Shown: piece by piece, positions 22,861 through 29,829 of the stretch
How positions within the stretch are numbered: the stretch's first letter is position 1
Layout: each line of letters starts with the position of its first letter
NCBI GenBank assembly: GCA_021828665.1
Contig: JAJZDH010000003.1
Span: 1-34,422, forward strand
DNA from: Thermoplasmata archaeon
Lineage (GTDB): Archaea; Thermoplasmatota; Thermoplasmata; Lutacidiplasmatales; UBA184
DNA: 34,422 bases
Direction of reading: 5' to 3'
The notes under the pieces: model-generated
Told to the model about the DNA's origin: nothing
Database searches by the model: none
Seen by the model: the letters and a program-made list of their open reading frames with translations, nothing else
Program-made: the position numbers and the translations under genes

Positions 22861-23861
22861 GCGCCCACCTCCGCGAGCGCCCCGAGGCAGCGGGCGATCT
22901 GCTCCGGGGAGCCGACGGTGATGCGGAGGCAGCCGCCGGCGGCGCCGCCGGGATAGTCGATCCGGCGCACCCAGATCCCCCGCCGTCCGAGCTCCCGGTG
23001 GATCCGGACGGCCTCCGGCGACGGACCGATCAGGAGGAAGTTCGCCTGCGAGGGCCACACCTTCCAGCCGAGACCGGCGAGGCCCCGGGCCAGCGTCCGC
23101 CGGCCCGCCCGCGCCCGGGCCACCGTCCGGGTCACGAAGCGGTCGTCGGCGAGGGCGGAGAGGGCCGCCCGGATCGAGAAGGAGGAGACGGAGAACGGCG
23201 GCCGGGCCGCCCGCAGCCGCTGGACGATCTCCGGGGCCCCGACGGCATACCCGACCCGGATCCCGGGCAATCCGTAGGCCTTCGAGAAGGTGCGGACGAC
23301 GACGACATTCGGCTGGGCGCGGGCGAGCGGCAGGAGGTCCTGCCCGGCGAACTGGTGGTAGGCCTCGTCCAGGACCACCGGACGCGGGGAGGAGGCCGCG
23401 AGCGCCCGGTAGGCCGCGGCCGGATAGGCGGTGCCGGTCGGATTGTTCGGGCTCGCGAGCAGATAGACGGAGGCATCGGCCCGCCGCAGCGCCGCCCGGG
23501 GGAGCTCCTTCGCCTCCGGCACCGGAACGGTCGCCCCGCCGTGGGCGGCGAGGAATCGGGCGTACATCGCAAAGGTCGGGTTTAGGGTGGCCGCCCGGCC
23601 CCCGTACGGGACCAGCGTGCGGACCGCAAGCCCGAGGATCTCGTCCGAACCGTGGCCGACGACGATCCATTCGGCCGGGACCCCGAGCTTCCGGGCCAGG
23701 GCCTCGACCAGCTCGGTCGCCTCCGGGTCCGGATAGGCGGCCAGGTCCGGGGGCGAGCTGCCCTCCCACGCCCGCCGGAGCGCCTCGAGATTGAGCTCGG
23801 GCACGGTGTTGAGGTCCAGCCGGTCCACGGCGTTCGTCCCGTCGGCCTCCCCCGGCCTCAT
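22857..23861 (-). CDS. hisC: histidinol-phosphate aminotransferase
   Basis: A 334-residue fold-type I PLP aminotransferase that converts imidazole acetol phosphate and glutamate to histidinol phosphate. Lys194 in RTFSKAYGLPGIRVGY forms the Schiff base; ASPNNPTGTAYP and VVLDEAYHQF bind the cofactor; GHGSDEILGL is the phosphate loop. The C-terminal CLRITVG arginine strand, which binds the substrate carboxylate or phosphate, is present. The enzyme is a little shorter than most bacterial HisC. The ATG at 23861 overlaps the hisD stop by 4 nt. Operon position supports HisC over other class I aminotransferases. Confidence 0.94.
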   Translation of the reverse strand: MRPGEADGTNAVDRLDLNTVPELNLEALRRAWEGSSPPDLAAYPDPEATELVEALARKLGVPAEWIVVGHGSDEILGLAVRTLVPYGGRAATLNPTFAMYARFLAAHGGATVPVPEAKELPRAALRRADASVYLLASPNNPTGTAYPAAAYRALAASSPRPVVLDEAYHQFAGQDLLPLARAQPNVVVVRTFSKAYGLPGIRVGYAVGAPEIVQRLRAARPPFSVSSFSIRAALSALADDRFVTRTVARARAGRRTLARGLAGLGWKVWPSQANFLLIGPSPEAVRIHRELGRRGIWVRRIDYPGGAAGGCLRITVGSPEQIARCLGALAEVGA

Positions 23862-25177
23862 AGGGCGCTCCGTGGGGGAGCCACCGAACGGATCGCGATG
23901 GCGGCGGCATGGGCCCCGAACCCCTCGGCGGTTGCGATCCGGAGCGCCGGGCGGGCGAGGGACGAAAGATCCCCGCGGGCGATCTCGAGGTAGCTCACCG
24001 GCTTCTGGAAGTCCCGGACCCCCAGCGCTCCGTACGCCACCGCCGCCCCGGCCGTCGGGAGGATGTGGTTGGTGCCGGCGCCGTAATCCCCGAACGGGAC
24101 GGCGCTGAACGGCCCGAGGAAGACGCATCCCGCATTCTGCACCCGGCGGAGGAGCGCCCGGGGCCGGCGGACCCCGAGGACGAGGTGCTCGGGGGCCAGC
24201 TCGTTGGCGAGCTCGATCCCCTGCGCCCGGGAGAGGTTCCGGACCATCCAGCCGTGCCGGCGGAGGGAACGGAGGATCGGGACCCGCCGATCGGCCCCGG
24301 CCACCGCCGCCCCGAGCGCCTGCGCGACTTCCGCCGCGGGCCGGTCGTCGAGGAGGATGAGGCCGGCGGCGGAGTCCTCCCCGTGCTCGGCTTGCGCCAC
24401 GAGCTCGGCGGCCACGAACCGGGTCGGAAAGCGGGCGTCCGCCAGCACCACCACCTCGCTCGGGCCGGCGGGGGCATCGGTGCCGACGCGATCGGCGACC
24501 TGCCGCTTCGCCTCCGTGACGTAGGCGTTCCCCGGCCCCACGATCCGATCGACGGCCCGGACCGAGGCGGTGCCGTACGCGAGCGCGCCCACCGCCTGCG
24601 CGCCGCCGGCCACCAGAAGCTCGGTGGCCCCGGCGAGGTGGGCCGCCGCAAGGACGGCATCGGAGGGAAGACCGCCCCCCCGCGCGGCCGGGGAGGCGAT
24701 CACGATCTCCGGGACCCCGGCGATCCGGGCCGGCAGGACCCCCATGAGCACGGTGGAGGGATAGCCGCGGGGTCCACCGGGCACGTAGACCCCCACCCGA
24801 CGGAGAGGGCGGAGCACCTGCCCGGCCCGCGAGCCGGAGGCGCCGATCCGGATCTCGTAGGATCGGCCACGCTGCGGGGCATGGAACCGGGCGATCCGGT
24901 CGCGGGCCGCGATCAGCGCGGCCCGGAGCGGTTCCGGGATCCGACGGGCGGCGGCGGCGAAGGCGCGCGGCCCGAGGAGGAGACGGTCCGGGGCCCGCCC
25001 CTCGAACCGGCGGGCGTAGTCGGCCAGCGCCTCGTCCCCGCGCCGTTCGACGCCGGCCAAGATCTCCGCGACCCGTCGGGCGGCTTCCCGGCGGGACGGA
25101 CGGAACGCCCGGAGCTCCCGGGCGATCTCGGGAATCTCCCGGTCCCGGCCGTCCACCTCCCGGATCCACGCCCTCAC
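23858..25177 (-). CDS. hisD: histidinol dehydrogenase
   Basis: A 439-residue zinc enzyme catalysing the last two oxidations, histidinol to histidine, with two NAD. The signature is clear: YVPGGPRGYPST (131-142), GPGNAYVTEAKRQV, the DAPAGPSEVVVLAD segment (235-247), zinc and catalytic Gln262/His265 (QAEHGEDS), the Glu330-His331 pair in NELAPEHLVL, and the C-terminal zinc His in EGFGAHAAAI. The NAD-binding VGALAYGT region is intact. The GTG at 25177 overlaps the hisG stop by 4 nt (GTGA); a GTG start in the middle of a tightly coupled operon is usual in this GC-rich DNA. Confidence 0.96.
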   Translation of the reverse strand: MRAWIREVDGRDREIPEIARELRAFRPSRREAARRVAEILAGVERRGDEALADYARRFEGRAPDRLLLGPRAFAAAARRIPEPLRAALIAARDRIARFHAPQRGRSYEIRIGASGSRAGQVLRPLRRVGVYVPGGPRGYPSTVLMGVLPARIAGVPEIVIASPAARGGGLPSDAVLAAAHLAGATELLVAGGAQAVGALAYGTASVRAVDRIVGPGNAYVTEAKRQVADRVGTDAPAGPSEVVVLADARFPTRFVAAELVAQAEHGEDSAAGLILLDDRPAAEVAQALGAAVAGADRRVPILRSLRRHGWMVRNLSRAQGIELANELAPEHLVLGVRRPRALLRRVQNAGCVFLGPFSAVPFGDYGAGTNHILPTAGAAVAYGALGVRDFQKPVSYLEIARGDLSSLARPALRIATAEGFGAHAAAIAIRSVAPPRSAL

Positions 25178-26040
25178 GGGATCACCCGCTGCAGCGGAAG
25201 GACCATGATGGCCCGGGCCCCCGCCCGCCGGAGCCGGCCGAGGAGGCGGTCGAGACCCTCCTCGGGGATCACGGCCTGGAGGGCGACCTCCGGCCCGCCG
25301 CCCACGAGCTCGGCGACGGTGGGTGCGTCCGAGGGATGGAGCCAGCCCGAGATCTCCGAGATCCGGTCCCGGGGGATCCGGGCCACGAGGCAGCGGCGGC
25401 CCTCCGCCGCGACCACGCTCCGGAGCGCGATCTCGATCTCCCGCAGCCGTTCCGTCCCGGCCCCCGGACGCGAACTCCCGGCCGGGCCGATGAGGACCGC
25501 CTGGGATTCGAGGATGGACCCCAACAGCTTGAGCTCGTTGTCCCGCAGGGTGCGGCCGGTCTCCACGAGATCCGCGATGAACTCCGCCGCCCCGATCCGG
25601 GGCGCCACTTCCACGGCGCCCCGGGTGGGAACGATCTCGATCTGGCGACCCAGGCTCCGGAAGTACTGGCGGACCAGGCGGGGGTAGGAGGTGGCCACCC
25701 GCGCCCCGGGAGGGATCTCCTCGGGCCGGTCCACGACGTGCCCGGAGGCGGCCGCCAACGAGAGGCGGCAATAGCCGAACGGGAGCGCCATCCGTTCCCG
25801 CACGCGCGCATCGCCCTCCCGGACGATGTCGCGCCCGGTGATCCCGAGGTCCACGGAGCCCCGGGCAACATACTCGGGGATGTCCCAGGGACTGGCGTAG
25901 TGGATCTCGTACCGTTCGGGGGAGCGGTGGTCGCTCAGCCGCCGCCCGTCGGCGTCGGGGGGCGGAAAGCCCCCCACGGCCCGGAGGAGCCGGTCGGCCG
26001 GCTCGGCGAGCCGCCCCTTGTTCGGGATCGCGAGCCGTAC
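25174..26040 (-). CDS. hisG: ATP phosphoribosyltransferase, long form; start codon unclear
   Basis: First enzyme of histidine synthesis, condensing ATP and PRPP. The frame encodes the conserved N-terminal VRLAIPNKGRLAEP beginning at 26040, then VARGSVDLGITGRDIVREG, the PRPP loop-like RIGAAEFIADLVETGRTLRDNEL, and a C-terminal ACT-like regulatory region (about 215-288) ending ARAIMVLPLQRVIP, the long form that can be feedback-inhibited by histidine. The conserved N-terminus starts at GTA (26038-26040). In this frame there is no ATG, GTG or TTG between the in-frame TAG at about 26174-26176 and the GTG at 25977, which would cut off 21 conserved residues. Either GTA or another rare codon is used, or a base is wrong: a run of eight C (26078-26085) lies just upstream. 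The coordinates take the start of homology, not a proven start codon. Confidence 0.85.
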   Translation of the reverse strand, partial: VRLAIPNKGRLAEPADRLLRAVGGFPPPDADGRRLSDHRSPERYEIHYASPWDIPEYVARGSVDLGITGRDIVREGDARVRERMALPFGYCRLSLAAASGHVVDRPEEIPPGARVATSYPRLVRQYFRSLGRQIEIVPTRGAVEVAPRIGAAEFIADLVETGRTLRDNELKLLGSILESQAVLIGPAGSSRPGAGTERLREIEIALRSVVAAEGRRCLVARIPRDRISEISGWLHPSDAPTVAELVGGGPEVALQAVIPEEGLDRLLGRLRRAGARAIMVLPLQRVIP

Positions 26041-26372
26041 CGGCCCGGACCGCCGCCCGCGCGGAGTTCGGGTGGATCGGGGGGGGACGCGGCGGACCGT
26101 CGCGGGACCGGTCGCTTCAGAAATTCGGAATGCAGCCGACCTGCGACGTCGCGGCGTGAACGCAATCCCACGCTACGACCTCGGCTGCCATCGCGTTCGG
26201 GGGGGAAAACCCGGGGCATATAACGATTGGCAGGGAGGCGGCCCCCCGGAGGGTCTCTCACCTCCGGAACCCTCACTGCCGACGGGGAGAGGGAGGCGAG
26301 GTCCTCCGCTTCAAGGGCCCCGGCGCCGGATCGCCCGCGCCGGCTGCCGCCGCCGGGGGCCGTGCGCCGGGA
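26041..26372. other. leader region before hisG
   Basis: About 330 nt between the second HTH_10 regulator and hisG, both on the minus strand. It holds two A/T-rich minus-strand elements: TTATAT at 26218-26223 and GAATTTCTGAA near 26116-26126. A short frame on the minus strand, ATG at 26191, encodes 24 residues ending in IPNF at a TGA around 26117-26119. It has just one His, so it is not a classic histidine attenuator peptide. Confidence 0.4.
26218..26223 (-). promoter_or_regulatory. candidate TATA box of the his operon
   Basis: Minus-strand TTATAT inside CGTTATATGCC, one of the clearest TATA boxes in the window. It predicts a transcript starting near 26195, about 155 nt before the conserved part of hisG, or a nearly leaderless short ORF at 26191. 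The sequence is close to symmetrical, so it might also work toward the right, where no gene is seen. Confidence 0.45.
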
Positions 26373-27191
26373 TTACCGGTCGCCCCCCCGATGGGGCCGG
26401 TCGCCCGGTCCACGGGGCGGGCGCCGCACCCAGCTTCCGGGAGCGCTCCCTGGTCTTCCGGCGCTCCGGTCGCCGCTCCATGCCGCCGGTTGCGGATCGG
26501 TCGGGGAGGTACGCTCCGCCGCCGGCACGGTGAGGTAGGGCAGGAGGGAGAGGAGGATCCGATTCTCCGCCTTGCGCAGGAGCGACTGGAACCCGGGCCG
26601 GGAGATCCCGAGCCTTCTCCCGAGGGCCTCCGTGGTGATGCTCCGGGGAATGCGGTAGTATCCCTGGTCGATCGCCGCCATCAGCGCCGCGCGCTGCTTG
26701 ACGGTCAGCCCGTCGAGGAGCCCCGCCACCGGCACGAGCAGGGACCGGTCGAAGGGAAGGGTCGAAATCGGGTGGGTGCCCACCCGAACGATCCGGACCT
26801 CCGCGGGCAGGCGGTCGAAGGTGGCGGCGGAGAACTCCCTGCCGGAGACCAGGAACTGGTAGGTCTCCCCTTCCGGCGCGTAGGTCGACGGTCCCAGGTG
26901 GAGTCCGCCGTCGGCCTCCGCCACCGGAATGACCCGGCCGGAGCGGCAGCAGGCGCACTCCGGAAAACGGAGCATCGCCGCCGAATGGTCCTCCTCGAGG
27001 AAGACCACGGAACCCCCCACCGCTTCGTACGCGGCGATCGCCGCCCGGAGCTCCGCTGGGTCCGGACCCCCGAGTTCGAGCGTGGCCTGGCGGCCCCGGT
27101 GGCAGAGATGCGCGACCCTCACGGAGCTCCCGGCCGGAAGGGGGCCCGCGAACGGACACGGATGCCGTACGGTCAGGGTGACCAAGTTCAC
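26373..27191 (-). CDS. HTH_10 (Bat-type) transcriptional regulator with Cys cluster
   Basis: A 272-residue archaeal regulator. The HTH_10 domain (about 164-220) reads LTVKQRAALMAAIDQGYYRIPRS, then TEALGRRLGISRPGFQSLLRKAENRILLSLLPYL. The N-terminal region carries Cys12 (HPCPFAGP), Cys30 (HLCHRG) and Cys79, 81 and 82 (PECACCRSG), a plausible metal- or redox-sensing cluster (inference). The last 45 residues are Arg/Pro/Gly-rich and likely disordered. The GTG at 27191 is the first start after an in-frame stop. Divergent promoters with the MarR gene share the A/T-rich stretch 27244-27266. It lies upstream of, and on the same strand as, the his operon, which makes that operon and the exporter genes its nearest candidate targets; the ligand is unknown. 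Confidence 0.87.
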   Translation of the reverse strand: MNLVTLTVRHPCPFAGPLPAGSSVRVAHLCHRGRQATLELGGPDPAELRAAIAAYEAVGGSVVFLEEDHSAAMLRFPECACCRSGRVIPVAEADGGLHLGPSTYAPEGETYQFLVSGREFSAATFDRLPAEVRIVRVGTHPISTLPFDRSLLVPVAGLLDGLTVKQRAALMAAIDQGYYRIPRSITTEALGRRLGISRPGFQSLLRKAENRILLSLLPYLTVPAAERTSPTDPQPAAWSGDRSAGRPGSAPGSWVRRPPRGPGDRPHRGGDR

Positions 27192-27247
27192 GGCTTTCGG
27201 TCCCTCCGACGGCGGAACCGCCCCCGGCGGCAGAGATCGGGGGTTAC

Positions 27248-27264
27248 TACATTACCGTAATATA
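27248..27264. promoter_or_regulatory. palindromic operator candidate overlapping the marR TATA box
   Basis: TACATTAC-C-GTAATATA is a 17-nt dyad with seven of eight pairs matching and a perfect core ATTAC-n-GTAAT (27251-27261). It overlaps the TATA element AATATAT (27259-27265) that lies about 26 nt before the ATG at 27288. MarR proteins typically bind such dyads, so autorepression is likely (inference). The same A/T-rich stretch would also serve the divergent HTH_10 gene. Confidence 0.6.
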
Positions 27265-27287
27265 TGGCACCTAGGTTTGCCCGTCCG

Positions 27288-27791
27288 ATGCCCCGACCTC
27301 CCCGTCGCCCCCCCTCCCCCGCCCGCGGGTCGCGGCCCCGACCCCGGGACGACCCGCTCGACGGGGGGCCGCTCGCCCCGTACAAGGCGAACTATCGCGG
27401 CCTGCTCGCGGAGGTGCGGGCGCTCCTGGCACCGCGGGAGCTCCTCCTCTCCGATGCCCGCGCGCTCCGGCTCGCGGGGCGGGGCCCGACCAGTCCGACG
27501 GCGATCGCGCTGGCGCTCGACATCTCGCCCGCCTCGGCGACCGAGCTCATCGACCGCCTCGAGCGGCGGGGCCTTCTCCGCCGTTCCACCGACCGGACCG
27601 ACCGGCGGGCGGTCGTGGTTTCGCTGACCCCCTCCGGATCGCGCGCGAACCGCTGGGCCGCCGAGCGGGTGCGCCGGTTGGCCCGGGCCATCTCCCGGGA
27701 GCTGGGGCCGGAGGGGTGCGCGGCGGTCGACCACGCCTCCGGACTGGTCGCGGCCGCGCTCCAAACGTGCCGGGCCCGGCGGCTCCGGTGA
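27288..27791 (+). CDS. MarR-family transcriptional regulator
   Basis: A 167-residue winged-helix regulator. After a Pro/Arg-rich N-terminus (about 1-30), a dimerisation helix (YKANYRGLLAEVRALLAPREL) precedes the winged helix: SPTAIALALDISPASATELIDRLERRGLLRR, then the wing STDRTDRRAVVVSLTPSGS with the DxRxxxVxLT signature of MarR. C-terminal helices complete the dimer interface. The ATG at 27288 is preferred over the in-frame ATG at 27264 because the latter lies inside the TATA box, and 27288 is placed correctly for a leaderless message. The gene ends 25 nt before a DHA2 exporter in the same direction, the usual arrangement of a drug-responsive repressor with its target pump. The ligand cannot be told from sequence. 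Confidence 0.88.
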   Translation: MPRPPRRPPSPARGSRPRPRDDPLDGGPLAPYKANYRGLLAEVRALLAPRELLLSDARALRLAGRGPTSPTAIALALDISPASATELIDRLERRGLLRRSTDRTDRRAVVVSLTPSGSRANRWAAERVRRLARAISRELGPEGCAAVDHASGLVAAALQTCRARRLR

Positions 27792-27816
27792 GCAGCGGGG
27801 GAGAGGAGGAGCCCGT

Positions 27817-29646
27817 ATGGTCGCGTACAAGTGGACGGTGCTGTCGAACACCACGCTCGGTTCCCTCCTCGCCTCCCTCGACGGTACGATCGTCCTCATC
27901 TCCCTGCCGGTCATCTTCAAGGGACTCGGCGTCGATCCGTTCGCTCCCTCCAACTTTCCGATCCTCATCTGGCTCCTCCTGGGGTACGGCGTCGTCACGG
28001 CCACGCTCCTCGTCACCGTCGGGCGGCTCTCGGACATGTGGGGCCGGGCTCGGATGTACAACCTCGGATTCGCCGTCTTCTCGACCGGTTCGATCCTGCT
28101 GTTCGTCGAGCCGTTCTCCGGCAGCCCCGGCGCGTGGGCGCTCGTGGGGTTCCGACTTGTCCAGGCGGTGGGATCGGCGTTCCTCCTCGCCAACTCCGCC
28201 GCCCTCCTGACCGATGCGTTCCCGGCCGCCGAACGCGGCAAGGCGATGGGGATCAACCAGATCGCCTTCATCGGAGGCTCCCTCGTGGGCCTGGTCGTGG
28301 GCGGGATCCTGGCCGGCATCCCGGACCTCCACGTCGCCGGCCTTGTGCTGCCGACCTGGAGGCTCATCTTCCTCGTGAGCGTGCCGGTGGGGGTGGCGGG
28401 AACCCTGTGGGCCTACGCCCGCCTCCACGAGATCTCGATCCGGCGGATCGGGCAGAGGATCGATTTCCTCGGCAACGGGACCTTCGCGGTCGGCCTGACC
28501 CTGCTCCTCGTCTCGGTGACGTACGGGTTGCTCCCCTACGGCAGCTCCCGGACCGGCTGGTCGGATCCGTTCGTCCTCGCCGGGCTTGCCGCCGGCGGGA
28601 TGCTGCTCGTCGGCTTCCTCTTCCTGGAATCCCGGGTGGCCGACCCGATGTTCCGGCTCGAGCTGTTCCGGGTCCGATCGTTCGCCACCGGCAACATCGC
28701 CTCCCTCCTCGGTTCCATCGCCCGGGGGGGGATGATGCTCCTCCTGGTCCTCTGGTTCCAGGGGATCTGGCTGCCGTTGCACGGTTACTCCTTCGCCTCG
28801 GTCCCGCTCTGGGCCGGGATCGCCCTCATGCCGATGATCGCGGGATTCCTCGTGGCGGGTCCGCTGAGCGGCTGGCTGTCCGACCGGCACGGACCCCGGA
28901 TCCTGGCCACCCTGGGGCTCTCCCTGGCCTCGGGGACCTTCTTCGCCCTCGCGCTCCTGCCCATCGATTTCCCCTACTGGCAGATGGGTGTCCTCCTCTT
29001 CCTCCAGGGCAGCGGGATGGGGATGTTCGCGGCCCCCAACGCCGCCGCCGTGATGAACTCGGTGCCGCCGGAGAACCGGGGCGCCGCCTCGGGCATGCTC
29101 GCCACGCTCCAGAACTCCGGTCAGCAGGTGTCGATGGCGATCTTCTTCACCATCGTGATCGTGGCCCTCTCGGGGGACCTCGCCGGATCGGCCGGCCAGG
29201 CGCTCGCGGCCATCCCCATCACGGGGCCGGACCAGGGGATCCTGGCCGGCGCCATCTCGTCGAACCCGACCGGAGCGCTTTTCGGGGCGTTCCTCGGGGA
29301 GAATCCGATGGGCGGGATCCTTCCGGCCGTCGCCGCCGCCCCCGGCTGGCAGCCGCTCGGCGCGTCCGCGATGGGGGCGCTCCTGGCCCCCCGATTCTTT
29401 GCGTCGGCGGTGGCGCCGGCCTTCGGGGCGGCGCTCTCCGACGCCTTCGTCTTTGCCGGGATCGTCACCGCCTCGGGGGCGGTGATCTCGGCGCTGCGGG
29501 GGGGGCGGTTCGTCTACGGGGAACGCCGGCGCGAGGGGCCCCACGCGCCGACCGTGGGGTCCGGAGCGACCCCTCCCGCAACGCGGCGGCTCCCGCCGCC
29601 CGCCCTCGACGTCCAACCGCGGGACGGCCGCGGCGATCTTCGGTGA
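27817..29646 (+). CDS. DHA2-type MFS multidrug exporter
   Basis: A 609-residue member of the 14-helix EmrB/QacA drug:H+ antiporters. Helix 1 carries the family motif ASLDGTIVLISLPVIFK with the membrane-embedded Asp. Motif A is seen as GRLSDMWGRARMYNLG, and helix 5 carries a GSLVGLVVGGILAGIP-like antiporter motif. The loop before the last helix is long (about 465-540; Gly/Ala/Pro-rich), and a 50-residue polar C-terminus follows. The ATG at 27817 has GGAGGAG just upstream (27805-27811), as expected for the second gene of an operon whose first gene is leaderless. Probably exports toxic organic compounds under control of the MarR gene (inference). Confidence 0.92.
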   Translation: MVAYKWTVLSNTTLGSLLASLDGTIVLISLPVIFKGLGVDPFAPSNFPILIWLLLGYGVVTATLLVTVGRLSDMWGRARMYNLGFAVFSTGSILLFVEPFSGSPGAWALVGFRLVQAVGSAFLLANSAALLTDAFPAAERGKAMGINQIAFIGGSLVGLVVGGILAGIPDLHVAGLVLPTWRLIFLVSVPVGVAGTLWAYARLHEISIRRIGQRIDFLGNGTFAVGLTLLLVSVTYGLLPYGSSRTGWSDPFVLAGLAAGGMLLVGFLFLESRVADPMFRLELFRVRSFATGNIASLLGSIARGGMMLLLVLWFQGIWLPLHGYSFASVPLWAGIALMPMIAGFLVAGPLSGWLSDRHGPRILATLGLSLASGTFFALALLPIDFPYWQMGVLLFLQGSGMGMFAAPNAAAVMNSVPPENRGAASGMLATLQNSGQQVSMAIFFTIVIVALSGDLAGSAGQALAAIPITGPDQGILAGAISSNPTGALFGAFLGENPMGGILPAVAAAPGWQPLGASAMGALLAPRFFASAVAPAFGAALSDAFVFAGIVTASGAVISALRGGRFVYGERRREGPHAPTVGSGATPPATRRLPPPALDVQPRDGRGDLR

Positions 29647-29829
29647 TCCGTCCCGTCGATCCCCCGGGGGCGGCGCCGGCCGCCGTGGTCCGGTCGGGGG
29701 GTGCGACCCCGGGGACCGGCACCGCCGCTCCGGCGGCGGCGACGTCCGCCCGCCTCCGGTCCGTGCCGACGACGCGGGGCCCGCCCCGTCGGCGATCTGG
29801 AGCGCGGGGGCGGGTTCCGGCCCTCGCCG

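Noticed and set aside
25975-25977. GTG at 25977 as the hisG start
   Set aside because: It would remove the conserved NKGRL-containing N-terminus that is encoded in frame just upstream and is essential in this family.
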